Shown: positions 6,942 through 16,076 of the stretch, piece by piece
How the letters are laid out: the number at the start of each line of letters is the position of its first letter
Numbering within the stretch: the stretch's first letter is position 1
NCBI GenBank assembly: GCA_015272195.1
Contig: JACYMC010000158.1
Location: 1 to 32,273 of the forward strand
Length of the DNA: 32,273 nt
Direction: 5' to 3'
DNA from: Candidatus Sericytochromatia bacterium
Lineage (GTDB): Bacteria > Cyanobacteriota > Sericytochromatia > UBA7694
Made by a program: the position numbers and the translations under genes
Notes under the pieces: generated by a model
What the model saw: only the letters and a program-made list of their open reading frames with translations
Told to the model about the DNA's origin: nothing
Databases searched by the model: none

Positions 6942-9900
6942 ATGCGTCCGTTTCACCTCCAGCTGGAAGGCTTTATGGCCTTTCGCGATGCCACCGAGAT
7001 CGATCTCAGCCACTGCGATATCTTTGTCCTGACCGGTCCCACAGGCGCCGGCAAAAGCAGTCTGCTGGACGCGATCAGCTTTGCCCTCTACGGTGAGACC
7101 CCGCGCATTGGCCCCAAAGAGCTGAAAAAACTGATTTATCAGGACATTGAAAACCCCAGAAACACCGCGCGGGTCAGCCTGAGTTTTCGCCACCAGCAGC
7201 AGGACTACCGGATTTTGCGCCAGCTGAGCGAAAGCGGCCAGCGGGTCGAGCTCGAAAGCCGCAAAAGCCCTGACGCGCCCTGGGAAACCCATACCGTGGG
7301 CAAGGTCAGCGAATTTAAACAATTGATGCCCCGCCTGCTGGGCCTGGACTTTAAAGCCTTCAGCCGAGTGCTGATGCTTCCCCAGGGCGGCTTTGACCAT
7401 TTTCTGAAACAGGACGGGGCCAAAGAACGCAGGGCCCTGCTGCTGCATCTGGCCCAGCTGGATATCTACGAAGCCATCCAGGCCCAGGCCGATCTGGCCC
7501 GGCGCAAAGCCGAGCAGGAACAGAGCCATCTCAAAGGCCAGCTCAGCGGCCTGGGTGAGATATCGGCTGAAGGCCTGCAGGCCCTGCAAAACAGCCTGCA
7601 GACAGCAGAGCAAAACCTGCAAAGCCTTGAGGCGGCCGCTGCCCACCGGGCCGAGGCCCTGAGCCGGGCCGAAAATCTCTGGCAGGATCTGCAGGCCCTG
7701 CAAGCCCTCGAAGCTGAACAGGCTGAGCTGGCAGCACAGACAGACGCGATCAGCGCCCTGGAACACCGGATTGCAGCCGGACAGGCCCTGCGCGAGCTGG
7801 GCGCCGATTTTCGCCAGTGGCGCAGCTTACAGACCCGCCAACAGCAATGGCAGCAAGAAAGCACAAGCCTGGCCAGCGCAGCGCAGGAGCTGCAGGCCAC
7901 ACAAATGGCCCTGAAAGACGCTCAGGACGCACTGGCCACCGCCCTGAACACCCTGCCTGAACAGGAAGCCCGGCTGCAGCAACTGCAGCACCTGCAGCCA
8001 GAGCTGACCCGCTGGCAGCGCCTGCAACAGACGCTGCAGCAGCAAACCCAGGCCCTCAGCCAGACTGAAGCCAGCCAGCAACAGATTCAGCAGGACATCG
8101 CGGCGCAGCAACAGCAGCTGGCGCAGGCACAGACCGAGCTGGAGCGCCTCGACAGCACGGCCAGCCAGCTGCAGCTGGATGCTGAACGTCTGGATCTGCT
8201 GCACCATGTGGGGCCTGACCTCAAACTGCTGCAGGTCGAAAAGATGCCCCAGGCCGCTGCACTGAGCCAGGAAGCCACACAACTGCAGGCGGAGATACAG
8301 CAGCAGACGGCGCAGCAGGCGCAGCTCGCAGAACAACAGCAAGCGCAGGAACAACTGTATCGGCAGGCCCGGCAGCAGGCCGTGGCGGCGGCCGACACGC
8401 TCGAAAACCTGCAGCGGCAGAGCCAGGCCGATGCCCTGCGTCAGCACCTGCAGCAGCACCCGGATCAGCCCTGTCCGGTCTGTCTGCAGCCGGTTACTGA
8501 ACCACCGGCGGTGGCCGCAGCGGCAGCTGCCGATTTGAGCGCCGCCAGCGCAGCCCTGAAGGCGGCCCGCGCAGCTGAAGCAACAGCCCAGCAGCAGCTG
8601 GAATCCAGCCGTCAGGCCCTGGCTGTGCAGGCCAGCGAAAGCCGCCAGAGTGCACAGCAGCTGGCAAGCCTGCAAAGCAAACGTGAGCAGCTCAACAGCG
8701 AGATTGCGCAGCGCAGCGCGGCCCTGCGCCAGGCACTGCAGCTCTCAGCCGGCGACGCACTGCCCGACTGGGCCGAAATCAAGGCCGAGTTTAGCCGGCT
8801 GCGCGCCCAGCGCGCTCAGGTCCGGCAGATTGAGGCCCAGCTGCAGCAGCAGCGCGAACAGCTGCTGCTGGCCGAAAGTGCGCTGGCCCTGGCCCGTCAG
8901 CACAGCCAGACTCAGCAGGAGCGCAAGCAGGAGCTGACAGCCCAGCTGCAGCAGACCCGGACAGAACACCGCGCCCTGCAGCAGGATCTGGTCGCCCTGC
9001 TGGGCCAGACCGCTGACTTTGCCACTGCTCAGCAACAACAGCTGCAGCAGCTGCGCACCCAGACCCAGCAACTGCGGCAACAGCAAGCCGAGCTGGCAGA
9101 ACGGCAGCAGACCCTGCAACAAGCGCAGATTCAGCACCAGAGTGAAGCCGACAGCCTGCAGCGCCAGGGGCAGCAGATTCAGCACGAGCTGGACGGCCTG
9201 ATACAGGCGCTGACAAGCGCCTGTCAGGATCTGGGCTATGCGGATATCGGCGCCGCTGAGGCCGATCTGCCCACAGCAGAAAGCCTGCAAAGCTGGCAGG
9301 CCGAGGTGCGCGCCCATCACAGCCAGCAGGTGAGCCTGCTGCAACAGCTGCAGCAGCTCCAGGCCCGCATTGGCACGCAGCAGCTGAGTGAATCAGAACT
9401 TGCATCTCTGCGCCAGCAGGTCCAGGCCGATCAGACCCAGCTCCAGCAGCTCAATACAGACATCGCCCTGCTGCAGCGCGATCTGGCGCAGGCCCGCCAG
9501 AAGCAGCAGCAATCTCTCGAATGGCGCGAGACCCTGGCCGACGTGGAGCATGATCTGGGCCTGTATCAGCGCATTTACCATGATCTGGGCTCACGACAGC
9601 TGCCCGACTTTCTGGCCAAACGCATTCTGGAGCGGGTGATCAGCAGCGGCTCTCAGGAGCTGGAACGCCTCTCACAGGGCCGCTACCGCTTTGAACTGGA
9701 TGCCCAGGAGGAGCTGGTGATACTGGACGCCTGGAACGCCCACGAGCCCCGCTCGGTCAAAACCCTCAGCGGGGGCGAAAGCTTTCTGGCCAGCCTGGCC
9801 CTCGCTCTGGCCCTTAATAGCTGGCTGGCCGGCGGCATTCAGCTTGACAGCCTGTTTATTGATGAGGGCTTTGGCACCCTCGACGCCGAAAGCCTGGAGC

Positions 9901-10043
9901 AAGCCACCGGTGTGATCGAAAACCTGCAGCTCAGCGGCAAGTGCGTTGGCATTATTACCCATATCCCTGAGCTGGCCGAGCGTTTTGAACACCGTCTGCA
10001 GGTCAGCAAATCCGATCTAGGCGCACGGGTGGCCTGGCAATGA
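6942..10043 (+). CDS. sbcC: SbcC-type SMC exonuclease subunit
   Basis: This 1033-residue ATPase is the partner of the SbcD nuclease in the complex that cleaves DNA hairpins and processes broken ends. The N-terminal lobe has Walker A GPTGAGKSS (residues 32-40). Two long coiled coils, very rich in Gln, Leu and Ala, flank the zinc hook CPVC (Cys511, Cys514). The C-terminal lobe has the signature LSGGESF (about 943) and Walker B LFIDEGFGTLD (Asp974, Glu975). I start at 6942 because AGGAG sits six bases upstream and the protein then begins MRPFHLQLEGFMAF, as is usual for the family. No sbcD gene is adjacent. The stop overlaps the next start (ATGA). Confidence 0.95.
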   Translation: MRPFHLQLEGFMAFRDATEIDLSHCDIFVLTGPTGAGKSSLLDAISFALYGETPRIGPKELKKLIYQDIENPRNTARVSLSFRHQQQDYRILRQLSESGQRVELESRKSPDAPWETHTVGKVSEFKQLMPRLLGLDFKAFSRVLMLPQGGFDHFLKQDGAKERRALLLHLAQLDIYEAIQAQADLARRKAEQEQSHLKGQLSGLGEISAEGLQALQNSLQTAEQNLQSLEAAAAHRAEALSRAENLWQDLQALQALEAEQAELAAQTDAISALEHRIAAGQALRELGADFRQWRSLQTRQQQWQQESTSLASAAQELQATQMALKDAQDALATALNTLPEQEARLQQLQHLQPELTRWQRLQQTLQQQTQALSQTEASQQQIQQDIAAQQQQLAQAQTELERLDSTASQLQLDAERLDLLHHVGPDLKLLQVEKMPQAAALSQEATQLQAEIQQQTAQQAQLAEQQQAQEQLYRQARQQAVAAADTLENLQRQSQADALRQHLQQHPDQPCPVCLQPVTEPPAVAAAAAADLSAASAALKAARAAEATAQQQLESSRQALAVQASESRQSAQQLASLQSKREQLNSEIAQRSAALRQALQLSAGDALPDWAEIKAEFSRLRAQRAQVRQIEAQLQQQREQLLLAESALALARQHSQTQQERKQELTAQLQQTRTEHRALQQDLVALLGQTADFATAQQQQLQQLRTQTQQLRQQQAELAERQQTLQQAQIQHQSEADSLQRQGQQIQHELDGLIQALTSACQDLGYADIGAAEADLPTAESLQSWQAEVRAHHSQQVSLLQQLQQLQARIGTQQLSESELASLRQQVQADQTQLQQLNTDIALLQRDLAQARQKQQQSLEWRETLADVEHDLGLYQRIYHDLGSRQLPDFLAKRILERVISSGSQELERLSQGRYRFELDAQEELVILDAWNAHEPRSVKTLSGGESFLASLALALALNSWLAGGIQLDSLFIDEGFGTLDAESLEQATGVIENLQLSGKCVGIITHIPELAERFEHRLQVSKSDLGARVAWQ

Positions 10044-10834
10044 CGCCCGAAGCGCTGCGCCTGCTGGCCTTTGGTGGCAGCCTGCTGCTGCTGGGCCTGG
10101 CCGAATGGCGCTGGCCCCTGCAAGCTGAAAGCCCCTACAGGCTGCGCCGCTGGGGTCAGCACGCCGGGCTAGCGCTGCTCAACAGTCTGCTGATTCGGGG
10201 AATGTTTGCCTCAGCCGCCGTCGGCGCAGCCCACTGGGCTTCAGCGCAGCAGCTGGGCCTGCTGCCCTGGCTGGGGCAACACCTCGGCCTGCCGAACTTT
10301 GCCCAGGGCCTGCTGGGCTTTGTGCTGCTCGATCTGGCATTGTATTTACAGCACCGTCTGTTTCATCACTGGCCCTGGCTCTGGCGGCTGCACCGCGTGC
10401 ACCACGCCGACCCGATGCTGGATGCCAGCTCCGGCTTGCGTTTTCACCCGCTGGAGGCCCTGCTCTCAATGGGCTTTAAAATGCTGATGGTGATAGCGCT
10501 GGGCCTGCCGGCAGCCTGGGTGCTGGCCTTTGAGATCTGGCTCAACAGCTGTGCCTTGTTTAACCACAGCAATCTGCGCCTGCCCGCCAGACTGGAGCGC
10601 TCCCTGCGCTGGCTACTGATCACGCCTGAATTGCACCGCATTCACCACGGCCAGCGGCAGCACCAGCAGCAGCGCAATTTTGGTTTTTCGGTGAGTTGCT
10701 GGGATCGCTGGCTGGGGACGTATTGTGACCACAGCCAGCCGCTGGTGCTGGGCGACAGCGCCTGGCCAGCCGGACCCCAGCGCTGGCGGCAGCTCTTGCT
10801 GGAGATACCCCAAAGGCCAGTCAGCAAAGACTGA
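10040..10834 (+). CDS. Sterol desaturase / fatty acid hydroxylase family protein
   Basis: This 264-residue membrane protein has three or four hydrophobic segments and the histidine clusters of the di-iron hydroxylase superfamily: HRLFHH, HRVHHAD and LHRIHHGQ, plus a FHPLE His between them. Such enzymes use a di-iron centre and O2 to hydroxylate or desaturate lipids in the membrane. The substrate cannot be read from sequence. The closing RNFGFSVSCWDRWLGTY is typical of the family. It is translationally coupled to sbcC by a four-base overlap, although no functional link with DNA repair is obvious. Confidence 0.9.
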   Translation: MTPEALRLLAFGGSLLLLGLAEWRWPLQAESPYRLRRWGQHAGLALLNSLLIRGMFASAAVGAAHWASAQQLGLLPWLGQHLGLPNFAQGLLGFVLLDLALYLQHRLFHHWPWLWRLHRVHHADPMLDASSGLRFHPLEALLSMGFKMLMVIALGLPAAWVLAFEIWLNSCALFNHSNLRLPARLERSLRWLLITPELHRIHHGQRQHQQQRNFGFSVSCWDRWLGTYCDHSQPLVLGDSAWPAGPQRWRQLLLEIPQRPVSKD

Positions 10835-10846
10835 CCTATGATGCCA

Positions 10847-10875
10847 TCAACAGCAGATGCTGACTGTGTTAATAT
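10847..10875 (+). promoter_or_regulatory. Promoter of the rhodanese lipoprotein gene
   Basis: TCAACA (10847-10852) and TAATAT (10870-10875) are separated by 17 bases. TGT stands directly before the -10, giving the extended form TGTTAATAT. The predicted leader is about 28 bases. Confidence 0.55.
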
Positions 10876-10910
10876 ATCAGGCAGGATATACAGCAAAGAG
10901 GTTTAACGCC

Positions 10911-11297
10911 ATGAAAGTTCTTTTAAGCAGCGTCGTTCTCATACTGGCTTTGAGCGCCTGTGCCGCCAGCCAGCCGGGTACCGAACTGGTGGATGCCCAG
11001 CAGGCCCAGCAGATTTTACAGCAGCAAAATGTTCAGGTTCTCGACATCCGCACCCCGGCTGAGTTTGCCGACGGGCACCTGGTCAATGCCCGCAACCTCG
11101 ACTTTTATGCCAGCGATTTTGCTGAGCAACTCAAGCAGCTCGACCCCAAAGCGCCATATGTGATGTATTGTGCCTCTGGCCGCCGCAGTGCCGAAGCCCA
11201 CCTGCAAATGAAGGCCATGGGCTTTGAGCAGGTTTACGAAATCCAGGGCGGCTATCAGGCCTGGCAAAGCCAGAATCTGCCGGTGCAGACACCCTGA
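10911..11297 (+). CDS. Rhodanese-domain lipoprotein
   Basis: The 128-residue product begins with a lipoprotein signal, MKVLLSS then a hydrophobic core and lipobox LSAC, so it should be lipidated and exported. The rest is a single rhodanese domain: VLDIRTPAEFADGH near the front and the active-site loop CASGRRS with catalytic Cys87, then GFEQVYEIQGGYQAW. Rhodanese domains carry sulfur as a persulfide or sense oxidants. Its location outside the cytoplasm could link it to thiol chemistry fed by ccdA, but the two genes are far apart. I start at 10911, which puts the lipobox at the right distance; AGAGG lies about nine bases upstream. Confidence 0.9.
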   Translation: MKVLLSSVVLILALSACAASQPGTELVDAQQAQQILQQQNVQVLDIRTPAEFADGHLVNARNLDFYASDFAEQLKQLDPKAPYVMYCASGRRSAEAHLQMKAMGFEQVYEIQGGYQAWQSQNLPVQTP

Positions 11298-11356
11298 AAA
11301 CAGGGCCTGAGCGGCCAGTCTTTGGATCATGCGATCTGGCCGGGCCCCGGTGCGCG

Positions 11357-11365
11357 TGTTATGCT
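11357..11365 (+). promoter_or_regulatory. Extended -10 promoter of the DUF3352-like gene
   Basis: TGT TATGCT lies 33 bases before the ATG at 11399. There is no convincing -35. AGGAG (11388-11392) is the ribosome site downstream. Confidence 0.5.
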
Positions 11366-11398
11366 GGTGTATCCATTGCCTCGACGAAGGAGCTAGAC

Positions 11399-13411
11399 AT
11401 GATCTTCCGTAAACCCGCCCTGCTGGCCTGCAGCCTGCTGCTCAGCAGCGCCCTGACTCTGCCCGCATTTGCCAACCAGGACACCAATCTCAGCAGCTAC
11501 AGCGATGACACGGCCGGCCTGGTCAGCATCAGCATGAATTTGGGCCGCTGGCTCAAAAACGCCGAGCGTCTGCTCAAAAAATCACCTGAAGTCACCGTAA
11601 GCGTGAACAAAGAGGAAGATGAAAGCGGCAGCGAAAACGTCGATATCAGAGAAGGCTTCGACGAAGTCAACCAGATGGTGCGCGAGGAGCTGGGGATTGA
11701 CCTGTTCTGGGACGTGCTGGCCAATCTGGGCGACCAGGTCAGCGTGGCCTACCGCCCCTGGCCGGGCCGGGCGGGTGATCTGCTGCTCAACCTGGATCTG
11801 CGCTCGGGTGACCGGGCCGAAAAGGTGCTCAACAAGCTCTATGAAGCCCAGTCCAAAACCGACACCGATACCTTTCTGCGCGAGCGGTACGGCCCTTACA
11901 CACTCTTTACCATGGTGTTGGAAGACAGCGATGATACCTACAACCGTCTGCAGGTCGCCATTGCCGGCAATCATCTGATGGCCAGCCTGGGCCCTGACCC
12001 CACCCAGCTCAAAAACATGCTGTATATCAGCAGCGTGCTGCCGGCTGACTCCCGCTTCCGATTGGTCAACCAGCAGCACTTCAAGCCTTTGCAAAACCAC
12101 CTGCAAGACAGCGCCGGCTGGCTCTACGCTGATGGCGAGGCGATTTACAAACTGGTCGAAGAATTGCTTGCCGACGAACTGTCTGAAGGTCTCGGTGCAG
12201 GCGATATGGCCCTGATCAAAGCTCTTGTGCCCCTGTACCGTGGCCTGGGTCTGAGCTTTGATATCGAAGATCAGGGCCTGCTGTTTAAAAGCTACGTGGC
12301 CTATGATCAGGCCAAACTGAGCCCGGTGCAGCAGGCCTATGTCAAGGCCACCAGCACCCGCTCAGCCCAGCTGCCGCAGGTGCTGAAGCAAATACCCGCA
12401 TCAGTGGCCCTGCTGAGTGCCGGCGACAACCTGGATCTGGCCTTCAAAACCCCGCTGCCGGTTGAGCCTGAAATTCTGGCTGAGAGCGAGCTGGCTTCTG
12501 AGCTGGATCTGAGCGTGATGGATGATCTGATGCAGGAGTTTATCAACGTCTCGCCCACAGAAGACCTGGAACCCTATATGGACGGTCGCTATGGTCTGGC
12601 AGCCTTTGAAGCCAAAGGCACCCTCCAGCACGTATTTTATCTGGGGCTTAAGCCCAACCAGGCCGAGGCCTTTGAGCAAAACATGATGGGCAAATTTAAG
12701 GTCGGTCTTGAAGGGCTGTTTGGCATGCTGGCCGGTGAGCTCGGAGAGCTTGAAAACGCCGAAGAGGCCCTGGCGCAGGAGGCCATCCGCTTTGAAGCAG
12801 GCGAAAACTACCAGGGCGTGCAGTTTTACAGCCTGCAGGGCCTGCCGATCCCCGAAGAAATGCGCAACTTTGTAGCACCTGTGGCGGCCCGCAAAGGTGA
12901 CCTCTGGATGCTGGCCCAGTCACCCCTGGCCCTGAAAGCAGCGCTCGACAGTACAGGTCAGCAGAGCCCGGTTTTCCAGAAGCTCAAGCAAGCATACAGC
13001 CCCCAGGCCGCTGCCGCTTACTTTTTTCTGGATATCACCCGCAGTCTGCAGATGATCCAGAGTCTGGCCGGTGCTGATCAGGATGTGGCAGATCTGGTCA
13101 ACTTACTCAAGGCCTGGAAGAGTCTTTACGCCAGTTCTGAAATGAGCCCTGAAGGCATGGCCGGCAAAGCCTTTGTCGGCATTAACTTTCAGGAAATTGA
13201 CTTAAACAACAGCATGCTGAAAGAGCTGTTTGAATTCTTCGACGCAGGCGATTTTGATACCGATATGTACGAAGAAGACTATGATGAAGACAGCGCATAT
13301 GATGACGACGAAGACGGTTCATACGACGATGAAGACAGCGCGTATGATGACGAAGACAGTGCGTCTGACGACGACAGCACGGCAGAAGAAGCCACTGAAA
13401 GCGTTGAATAA
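11399..13411 (+). CDS. Exported DUF3352-like protein with acidic tail
   Basis: This 670-residue protein has a signal peptide (MIFRKPALLACSLLLSSALTLPAFA, cut before NQD). The body has the layout I associate with DUF3352 proteins: repeated alpha/beta segments such as LGDQVSVAYRP, GPYTLFTM and AIAGNHLMASLGPDP, with a second similar half further on. Assignment is by general resemblance and the role is unknown. The last 55 residues are almost all Asp, Glu, Ser and Tyr in imperfect repeats (DEDSAYDDDED, DEDSAYDDEDS), a likely disordered polyanionic tail that could bind calcium or other cations outside the cell. AGGAG precedes the start by six bases. Confidence 0.75.
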   Translation: MIFRKPALLACSLLLSSALTLPAFANQDTNLSSYSDDTAGLVSISMNLGRWLKNAERLLKKSPEVTVSVNKEEDESGSENVDIREGFDEVNQMVREELGIDLFWDVLANLGDQVSVAYRPWPGRAGDLLLNLDLRSGDRAEKVLNKLYEAQSKTDTDTFLRERYGPYTLFTMVLEDSDDTYNRLQVAIAGNHLMASLGPDPTQLKNMLYISSVLPADSRFRLVNQQHFKPLQNHLQDSAGWLYADGEAIYKLVEELLADELSEGLGAGDMALIKALVPLYRGLGLSFDIEDQGLLFKSYVAYDQAKLSPVQQAYVKATSTRSAQLPQVLKQIPASVALLSAGDNLDLAFKTPLPVEPEILAESELASELDLSVMDDLMQEFINVSPTEDLEPYMDGRYGLAAFEAKGTLQHVFYLGLKPNQAEAFEQNMMGKFKVGLEGLFGMLAGELGELENAEEALAQEAIRFEAGENYQGVQFYSLQGLPIPEEMRNFVAPVAARKGDLWMLAQSPLALKAALDSTGQQSPVFQKLKQAYSPQAAAAYFFLDITRSLQMIQSLAGADQDVADLVNLLKAWKSLYASSEMSPEGMAGKAFVGINFQEIDLNNSMLKELFEFFDAGDFDTDMYEEDYDEDSAYDDDEDGSYDDEDSAYDDEDSASDDDSTAEEATESVE

Positions 13412-13425
13412 GCCGTACTGAAGCG

Positions 13426-13458
13426 GGTGTCAGGTGCTTGAAAAAAGCACCTGACACC
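13426..13458. terminator. Strong hairpin between convergent genes
   Basis: GGTGTCAGGTGCTT (13426-13439) and AAGCACCTGACACC (13445-13458) form a perfect 14-bp stem with a 5-nt loop (GAAAA). It lies 14 bases after the DUF3352-like stop and 14 bases past the stop of the opposing gene. Neither strand has a T-run after it, so it could act as a shared attenuating hairpin or be a dispersed REP-like repeat rather than a classic terminator. Confidence 0.55.
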
Positions 13459-13472
13459 GTCACAGAGCGCCT

Positions 13473-14396
13473 CTACTCTTCAGCGCTGAAGATCTCAAAA
13501 GGGCGGGTATTGCGCGATTTGCGTTCATGAAAGCCGTTGTTGATCAGCAAGAGCTTTTCGCCGGGGCTCAGATACAGCCAGTCTTCGCTGTCAAAAACCC
13601 CGTCGCCGTTTTTGTCGAACATCTCAACAATCTCATGGCGCTTGAGAATGCGTTTGGGTTTGGGATCGTACTGGGGCCGCTGCATGGTGGTTTTGGCCTG
13701 ATCCAGCAGATTCAGCCAGTTGGTGTTGACCGCCATCAGTACCACGGCCACGGCCCCCAGCACAAAAAAGCTCGAAAAGGCCCCAATCAGGGTATAGTGA
13801 CGCACCTTTTGCCAGAACAACCGCCGCTGGCGGCGATCTTCGAGGGCCTGGTAACGCGGGTCGCGCTCAAAGGCCGCCACCAGTTCGTCCAGGGGCATTT
13901 CAACCGGGTCAAAGCCCGCCGCGCCATTATAGCCCGGCAGATCAGAGAGGGGCGGAATATCTGCCGGGGGCTGATCGGCCACAAAAATAAACTGTTCTAA
14001 GCGCTGATACCAGCTTTCGGTGTGCGCACAGGTGTCTGACCCGCAGATCAGACAGGGTTGGGACGGATCCACAATCCGAAAGGCATGGCGCAGATACATG
14101 GCCTCCAGCTGTTGCGCCACCGCCGGCTGCACCCAGGCAAAACAAAGCTTCAGCTGCTGGCGCAGCTGGGTATTGAGGCTGATCAGCAGGCCGACACCCA
14201 GGCGGTCCACGCTCTGCACGTTGACCAGATTGATCACCAGTTCCTGCGGCTGATAATAGGCCACAAATTCCTGCACATGATCCTTGAACCAGGCGGCATT
14301 GCTCACACTCAGATCCGGCAGCAGCACGGTCAGAATCACCACCTGCTCCAGCTGGCTGACGGCAAAGGGCGGCAGATTGTCGGTACGCAGTCCCAT
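13473..14396 (-). CDS. STAS-domain protein with transmembrane segment and EF-hand
   Basis: This 307-residue protein combines three parts. Residues 1-110 look like a STAS domain (LVINLVNVQSVDRLGVGLL matches the strand-turn-helix of anti-sigma-factor antagonists). A Cys cluster CLICGSDTC follows. Residues about 202-224 form one transmembrane helix (YTLIGAFSSFFVLGAVAVVL). Residues 261-272 are an EF-hand loop, DKNGDGVFDSED, with ligands at positions 1, 3, 5, 9 and 12. STAS domains relay phosphorylation or partner-switching signals, and EF-hands bind calcium. The gene starts seven bases after the Ycf46 stop, so the two are one operon. The combination is unusual and the function is inferred only. 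Confidence 0.75.
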   Translation of the reverse strand: MGLRTDNLPPFAVSQLEQVVILTVLLPDLSVSNAAWFKDHVQEFVAYYQPQELVINLVNVQSVDRLGVGLLISLNTQLRQQLKLCFAWVQPAVAQQLEAMYLRHAFRIVDPSQPCLICGSDTCAHTESWYQRLEQFIFVADQPPADIPPLSDLPGYNGAAGFDPVEMPLDELVAAFERDPRYQALEDRRQRRLFWQKVRHYTLIGAFSSFFVLGAVAVVLMAVNTNWLNLLDQAKTTMQRPQYDPKPKRILKRHEIVEMFDKNGDGVFDSEDWLYLSPGEKLLLINNGFHERKSRNTRPFEIFSAEE

Positions 14397-14403
14397 CGGG
14401 CCA

Positions 14404-15951
14404 TCAGTTGTCGGAGATCAGCATGCGCTGCTGCTCGCTGGAAGCCGGGCGGGCACGGGTCTGGGCCCACTGGCGCAGGGCGTCGATCGCTTCGCGCATG
14501 GTGTGTGAGAGCGGCACCGACTGACGCAGAGCGTGCACAATATCAGCTGTCTGCAGCTCCCGGTCTGCCTCAAAGCTGTCATAGAGTCCTGAGATAATCA
14601 CCTGCTCAATTTCAGAGCCCGAAAAGCCCTGTGAGAGGTCACCCAATAGCTTGAGATCAAACTGCTGGGGGTCGCGGCCGCGCTTGCTGAGGTGAATGCG
14701 AAAAATATCCATGCGCTCGGCCAGACTGGGCAGGTCCAAAAAGAAAATCTCGTCAAAGCGGCCCTTGCGCAGCAGCTCCGGCGGTAGCGAGGAGATATCG
14801 TTGGCAGTGGCAATCAAAAACACGGGGGCGGTTTTTTCCTGCATCCAGGTCAAAAAGCTCGATAGCACGCGGGCCGTGGTGCCCCCATCAGAAAAATTGG
14901 AGCTGTGGGTGCCGCTGAGACCTTTGTCCATTTCGTCCAGCCAGAGCAGGCAGGGGGCCACCGACTCAGCGGTTTTGATCACCGAGCGGATATTGGCCTC
15001 CGACGAGCCCACCAGCCCCGAAAACACGCTGCCAATATCCAGGCGCAGCAAAGGCAGGTTCCAGAGTGCCGAGACGGCCTTGGCCACCAGGCTTTTGCCC
15101 GAACCCGATACGCCGATCAACAACACGCCCTTGGGGTGGGGCAGACCGTAATGGCGGGCTTTTTCAGAAAAGGCCAGATTGCGCTTGCGCATCCAGGACT
15201 TGAGGTTGTCGAGGCCGCCCACGTCATCCATGCGCTGATCGGGCGAAAAGTACTCCAGAATGCCGCTCTTGCGGATGATCTGTTTTTTCTCGTCCAGAAT
15301 CACGGGAATATCCTGCGGATCAATGCGCCCACGGGCCACAATGGCCTTGGCAAAGACGTTCTCGGCCTCCACCAGCGTCAGGCCCTGGGCGGCCTGCAGG
15401 ATGCGCTCCTTGTCGCCGCTGCCGAGGTTGATCTGTACATTGCGGTTGTGCTGCACCGACTGAATGATGTAGTCGAGCTGTTTTTCGAGCTCCGGCAGGG
15501 TGGGCAGCGGGAAGTCAATAATAGCGATGTCTTTTTCGAGCTCATCGGGAATGCGCAGGCTGGGTGAGAGCAGCACCACGGTTTTGTAAGAGGTTTTGAG
15601 GGCAAAGGTCAGATCGCGCAAGCGCCGGATGACCCGTGCGTCGTTCATGTAGGGGTGAAAGTCTTTCAGAATAAAGATCGCGGCTTTTTGAAACTTTTCG
15701 ATATAGTCCAGGGCCGCAATCGGGTCCTGGGTGTTGTCGAGCAGGCGCTTGGCGGCCGTGCCGGCTTCAAGGTTCTGAATGCCCTGGGTAATGCTCCAGT
15801 TAAAAATGCCCTTGTTACGGGAGGTGGCAATCTCGGCCAGCAGGCCTTCGAGGCGACGCTCCTCCCAGCTCACAATATACAGAATCGGGTAACGGGCCCG
15901 GATTAAAATGCGGATTTCTTCAATCAGATCCGGCGTCTGCTCTGTCGCCAT
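14404..15951 (-). CDS. ycf46: Ycf46-type AAA+ ATPase
   Basis: This 515-residue protein has the two-part structure of Ycf46. A degenerate N-terminal ATPase-like domain (residues 1-200, [23 protein letters not shown]) is followed by the family linker [13 protein letters not shown] and a complete AAA+ domain: Walker A GVSGSGKS (280-287), Walker [10 protein letters not shown] (Asp339, Glu340), sensor-1 LIATAND and the RKGRFDE arginine-finger region. Ycf46 is encoded in many algal plastids and cyanobacteria; I recall a reported link to inorganic-carbon use in Synechocystis. AAGGA precedes the ATG. It is the first gene of a pair with the STAS/EF-hand gene, which may be its membrane partner. Confidence 0.88.
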   Translation of the reverse strand: MATEQTPDLIEEIRILIRARYPILYIVSWEERRLEGLLAEIATSRNKGIFNWSITQGIQNLEAGTAAKRLLDNTQDPIAALDYIEKFQKAAIFILKDFHPYMNDARVIRRLRDLTFALKTSYKTVVLLSPSLRIPDELEKDIAIIDFPLPTLPELEKQLDYIIQSVQHNRNVQINLGSGDKERILQAAQGLTLVEAENVFAKAIVARGRIDPQDIPVILDEKKQIIRKSGILEYFSPDQRMDDVGGLDNLKSWMRKRNLAFSEKARHYGLPHPKGVLLIGVSGSGKSLVAKAVSALWNLPLLRLDIGSVFSGLVGSSEANIRSVIKTAESVAPCLLWLDEMDKGLSGTHSSNFSDGGTTARVLSSFLTWMQEKTAPVFLIATANDISSLPPELLRKGRFDEIFFLDLPSLAERMDIFRIHLSKRGRDPQQFDLKLLGDLSQGFSGSEIEQVIISGLYDSFEADRELQTADIVHALRQSVPLSHTMREAIDALRQWAQTRARPASSEQQRMLISDN

Positions 15952-16027
15952 ATTGTGGTGTCCTTGCCTTTATTGGTGTCAGCTGTGCCTGCCAAAAAGG
16001 AGGTCACAGGCGGGCTGTCTGTTTTTA

Positions 16028-16036
16028 ATTGTAACA
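16028..16036 (-). promoter_or_regulatory. Extended -10 promoter of the Ycf46 operon
   Basis: On the minus strand this reads TGT TACAAT, about 77 bases before the ycf46 ATG. No -35 is recognisable at the usual distance. The 15952-16076 gap otherwise holds only the leader and the tail of the upstream Nudix transcript. Confidence 0.45.
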
Positions 16037-16076
16037 CCGCCACAGCATCTGCGGCGCATCCAGCTGCAGGCAGACT

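Noticed and set aside
7827-8675. Minus-strand open frame of 282 codons, Leu-rich
   Set aside because: It is a shadow of the repetitive Gln/Leu coiled-coil codons of sbcC; the low-complexity composition explains the long opening.
11313-11341. Inverted repeat GGCCAG...CTGGCC after the rhodanese gene
   Set aside because: The stem is only six pairs with a long loop and no T-tract, too weak to call a terminator.
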